Shown piece by piece: positions 6,154 through 8,044 of a DNA stretch of 8,044 nt. Origin of the DNA: an uncultured Achromobacter sp. (GTDB lineage Bacteria > Pseudomonadota > Gammaproteobacteria > Burkholderiales > Burkholderiaceae_B); assembly GCA_913775005.1 (NCBI GenBank), contig CAJYKY010000359.1, positions 1 through 8,044 of the forward strand. The letters run 5' to 3'. Made by a program: the position numbers and the translations under genes. How positions within the stretch are numbered: position 1 is the first letter of the stretch; each line of letters begins with the position of its first letter. The notes beneath the pieces were generated by a model. It searched no databases. It was not told the origin of the DNA and saw only the letters and a list, made by a program, of their open reading frames with translations.

Positions 6154-6159
6154 TTTATA
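6154..6159 (-). promoter_or_regulatory. Possible -10 element TATAAA for the Tat hydrolase gene
   Basis: The minus strand reads TATAAA in the 140-bp gap before the hydrolase, about 58 bp upstream of its ATG. No recognisable -35 hexamer lies at 16-18 bp. If real, the hydrolase has its own promoter and is not strictly dependent on the upstream SRPBCC gene. Confidence 0.25.
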
Positions 6160-6236
6160 GAGAGGGCGCCCATCCGGCGGGTGTTCGAATGTACCGGCCC
6201 CAGGGGCAGATACAGTGCGACGCAAATCTCCGGGGT

Positions 6237-6683
6237 TCAGTCGGGGATTTCGGGTTCGACGAGTTTGGCCAGCTGCATCAGCGATTCCTGCCAGCCCAGG
6301 TAGCACATCTCGGCGGGAATGGCGGCCGGGATGCCTTCCTGCACGATGTGGACTTCGGTGCCGCAGATGACCTTGCGCAGCGTGACCGTCGTGATCATTT
6401 CGCCGGGCAGGTTGGGGTCGTCGAAGCGGTCGGAATAGCGCAGCTTTTCGTTTGGCACCAGCTCCAGGTATTCGCCGCCGAACGCGTGGCTATGACCTGA
6501 GCCGAAGTTGCGGAAGGACATCTTGTACGTGCCGCCGACTTTGGCGTCCAGGTGATGCACCTGGCAGATAAAGCCGTACGGGGGCAGCCATTTGGCCAGC
6601 GCGTCGGCGTCGATGAAAGCGCGATAGACGCGGTCGGGCGACGCGCGCAATACGCGGTGCAGCGTTACGGTTCCGGTGGTCAT
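6237..6683 (-). CDS. SRPBCC (START-like) domain protein, AHSA1 family
   Basis: A 148-residue protein, the usual length for single-domain AHSA1-like SRPBCC proteins. The opening VTLHRVLRASPDRVYRAFID (6-25), followed by ALAKWLPP (28-35), is the classic start of the fold, where a first strand is followed by the helices that close the cavity. GGTYKMSF (50-57), GGEYLELVPNEKLRYS (69-84) and TTVTLRK (98-104) are the following strands, and GWQESLMQLAKLVE (130-143) is the long C-terminal helix covering the pocket. These proteins bind hydrophobic ligands, and some assist ring chemistry; no catalytic residue identifies a reaction here. Start: the ATG at 6683 gives a canonical N-terminus, with GGCGG about 7 bases upstream. 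An in-frame ATG at 6749 would add 22 unconserved residues and has no ribosome-binding site. It sits between the monooxygenase (87 bp) and hydrolase (140 bp) genes on the same strand. Such genes often accompany ArsR-type regulators, but none is visible. Confidence 0.9.
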   Translation of the reverse strand: MTTGTVTLHRVLRASPDRVYRAFIDADALAKWLPPYGFICQVHHLDAKVGGTYKMSFRNFGSGHSHAFGGEYLELVPNEKLRYSDRFDDPNLPGEMITTVTLRKVICGTEVHIVQEGIPAAIPAEMCYLGWQESLMQLAKLVEPEIPD

Positions 6684-6708
6684 GGTGTGTCCGCCTTTGA
6701 AAGAGTGG

Positions 6709-6724
6709 GTCGTACTGCTACGAC
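6709..6724. promoter_or_regulatory. Inverted repeat GTCGTA-CTGC-TACGAC upstream of the SRPBCC gene
   Basis: A perfect 6-bp inverted repeat around a four-base centre, 26-41 bp upstream of the SRPBCC ATG in the 87-bp gap after the monooxygenase. Placement fits an operator overlapping a promoter start region, or an mRNA hairpin between two genes of one transcript. No T-tract follows it, so a terminator is unlikely. Confidence 0.35.
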
Positions 6725-6770
6725 GCTCAGAGGACACCGAAATCGACATGCCGGGGACTGGTGAAAACCC

Positions 6771-8044
6771 TTAGCTTTGAAGCCGTTCGATATAGGCCGA
6801 CAGCGCGTGGGCATGGCCTTGGTCAGCGCGCAGCCCGACATGGCCGTCGGCGCGTATGACCAGCAGCACCACGCCGCGCACCCCTAGCGATTGGGCGGTG
6901 TCCGGCGTCAGGTAGGCATCGGCGTCCGCCGTGCCCGCGTTGGCCGTCACGGCGACCACGCGTTCGATGATGGCGCCGCCGGCCAACGCCTGCATATCGC
7001 GGCGTACCCGCATGAGCTCGTCGGCAGGCGTGTCGGCGCAGGCGATCAGAATGGCGGCGTGGCCCTGGCCGGGAGGGCGCGGGTCCGTTTCGACGAGACC
7101 CGCCGCACAACTATGCAGATGCCCCGCAACACCCGACGCATATCGCACCGGAATCTGATCCGGCAAACGCTGCCCGGGCCACAGCGCATCGTGCACATCG
7201 CCCATGACGATGGGCGAGCCCGCGTAGTCGATATCCAGTTCCGCTTCGGCCACGGCTTCATGGTGACGCGTGACGGGGTCGGCGAAAGCCGTCTTGATGG
7301 CCACGTCACGCTCATGCCGCGCGCGCCATCCCTGAACCATCTGCGCGCACTCGGCGGCATCGCCCGACGCCATCACGTGATCGGCCACCGGCCGGCGTTC
7401 CGCGTGGTAGCTGTCCAGCAAGGCCTCGGAGGCATGCCCCTGGCACACCAGCGCCAGCTTCCAGCCCAGGTTGTAGGCGTCTTGCAAGCCGGTGTTCATG
7501 CCATGCCCTTGCGCGGGGCTGCACGTGTGCGCGGCGTCGCCCGCCAACAGCACGCGGCCCGCGCGAAAGCGCTGCGCCACCTTGGTGTGGCAGGTAAAAC
7601 GCGTGGGATGCTCGACCTTATCGAAACGTGCACCGGGCAAATATCGTTGCAGGGTAGCCAGCGCATCGGACACCAGATCGGATTCGTCGGATTGCGGGCG
7701 CAGATACACGCGCCAGCGCTGGTCCGGCAACGCGGTCAGGATGACGGGCGTGAGGTCCAGATAGGCGTAGTTGGCCTCGTACGACCACGGCCATGCGGGG
7801 ATGGTGGCATCGAACACGGCCCACGGTTGAAGAATGTCGTGGCCGTCCTGATCAATGCCCATCAGCTTGCGCACGGTGCTGTGATGCCCGTCGCACCCCA
7901 CCACCCATTGCGCGCGGATCTCGCTGCGCGCGCCGCCGTGTTCGACGGCGGCCACCATGCCGTCCGCCTCCGTGCGCAGATCCACCAGCGTGGTCGCGCG
8001 CGTCACGGCGCCGCCGTGCGCAAGCAGGTGATCGTGAAGAATGG
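6771..8044 (-). CDS. FAD-dependent aromatic monooxygenase (PheA/TfdB-type), N-terminus beyond right window edge
   Basis: The frame is open from 8044 to a stop at 6771-6773, giving about 424 visible residues; the first Rossmann GxGxxG motif lies outside. Two class A flavin-monooxygenase signatures are visible: the DG motif in VVGCDGHHSTVR (about 7870-7905) and the GD motif in VLLAGDAAHTCSPAQGHGMN (about 7490-7550), followed by TGLQDAYNLGWKLALV. Such enzymes use NAD(P)H and FAD to add one oxygen atom to a phenol or related ring in the cytoplasm. The C-terminal part after about 7240 resembles the thioredoxin-like tail of phenol hydroxylases and the polyketide hydroxylase branch, so the exact substrate is open. 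The usual GGQGMN-like stretch reads QGHGMN here. A GTG at 8006 is in frame, but family-like sequence (ILHDHLLAHGG) continues upstream of it, so it is not the start. The gene is followed on the same strand by the SRPBCC and hydrolase genes. Confidence 0.92.
   Translation of the reverse strand, partial: ILHDHLLAHGGAVTRATTLVDLRTEADGMVAAVEHGGARSEIRAQWVVGCDGHHSTVRKLMGIDQDGHDILQPWAVFDATIPAWPWSYEANYAYLDLTPVILTALPDQRWRVYLRPQSDESDLVSDALATLQRYLPGARFDKVEHPTRFTCHTKVAQRFRAGRVLLAGDAAHTCSPAQGHGMNTGLQDAYNLGWKLALVCQGHASEALLDSYHAERRPVADHVMASGDAAECAQMVQGWRARHERDVAIKTAFADPVTRHHEAVAEAELDIDYAGSPIVMGDVHDALWPGQRLPDQIPVRYASGVAGHLHSCAAGLVETDPRPPGQGHAAILIACADTPADELMRVRRDMQALAGGAIIERVVAVTANAGTADADAYLTPDTAQSLGVRGVVLLVIRADGHVGLRADQGHAHALSAYIERLQS

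Noticed and set aside
6203..6213. GCCCC-A-GGGGC palindrome after the SRPBCC gene, as a terminator
   Set aside because: A one-base loop cannot form with the full stem, and there is no T-tract.
6097..6306. N-terminal extension of the Tat hydrolase
   Set aside because: It runs into the end of the SRPBCC gene and would move the Tat signal inside the protein; GGAG before 6096 supports the shorter form.

Overview
The window is GC-rich, tightly packed bacterial chromosome. Codon use and protein families (a YceI-type periplasmic protein, a membrane alpha/beta-hydrolase, an adducin-like class II aldolase, a PheA/TfdB-type flavin monooxygenase) suggest a betaproteobacterium of the Achromobacter/Bordetella kind. 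That placement is an impression from composition and protein style, not a database match. I see no rRNA, tRNA, CRISPR array, insertion sequence or phage gene. No gene-free stretch exceeds 300 bases; the longest is the 249-base divergent gap at 2558-2806.

Layout. (1) 1-756, minus: the N-terminal part of a five-helix membrane alpha/beta-hydrolase that starts at TTG and leaves the window on the left. (2) 927-1742, plus: a class II aldolase/adducin-like protein. (3) 1769-2557, minus: a secreted six-cysteine protein of unknown function, convergent with the aldolase. (4) 2807-3391, plus: a YceI-family periplasmic lipid-binding protein, divergent from gene 3. (5) 3551-5042, plus: a two-gene hipBA toxin-antitoxin operon with overlapping genes. 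It is preceded by an AT-rich control region carrying two related imperfect palindromes whose centres lie exactly 40 bp apart. (6) 5056-8044, minus: three genes in one direction. In transcription order these are a flavin monooxygenase entering from the right edge, an SRPBCC/AHSA1 protein, and a Tat-exported alpha/beta-hydrolase with an aspartate nucleophile.

How the genes relate. HipB and HipA form one self-contained unit: HipB should repress the operon and neutralise HipA, a kinase whose E. coli relative phosphorylates glutamyl-tRNA synthetase. The lower GC of sampled hipA sequence and its lack of functional link to its neighbours suggest acquisition by transfer. The monooxygenase, SRPBCC and hydrolase genes could act on one xenobiotic or aromatic substrate, but gaps of 87 and 140 bp mean a single operon is not proven. 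The remaining genes look like ordinary, separately controlled chromosomal genes.

Nothing here is clearly a new kind of system. The most informative non-coding structure is the paired palindromes in front of hipBA. Several starts were chosen by ribosome-binding-site spacing and so are shorter than the longest open frame.
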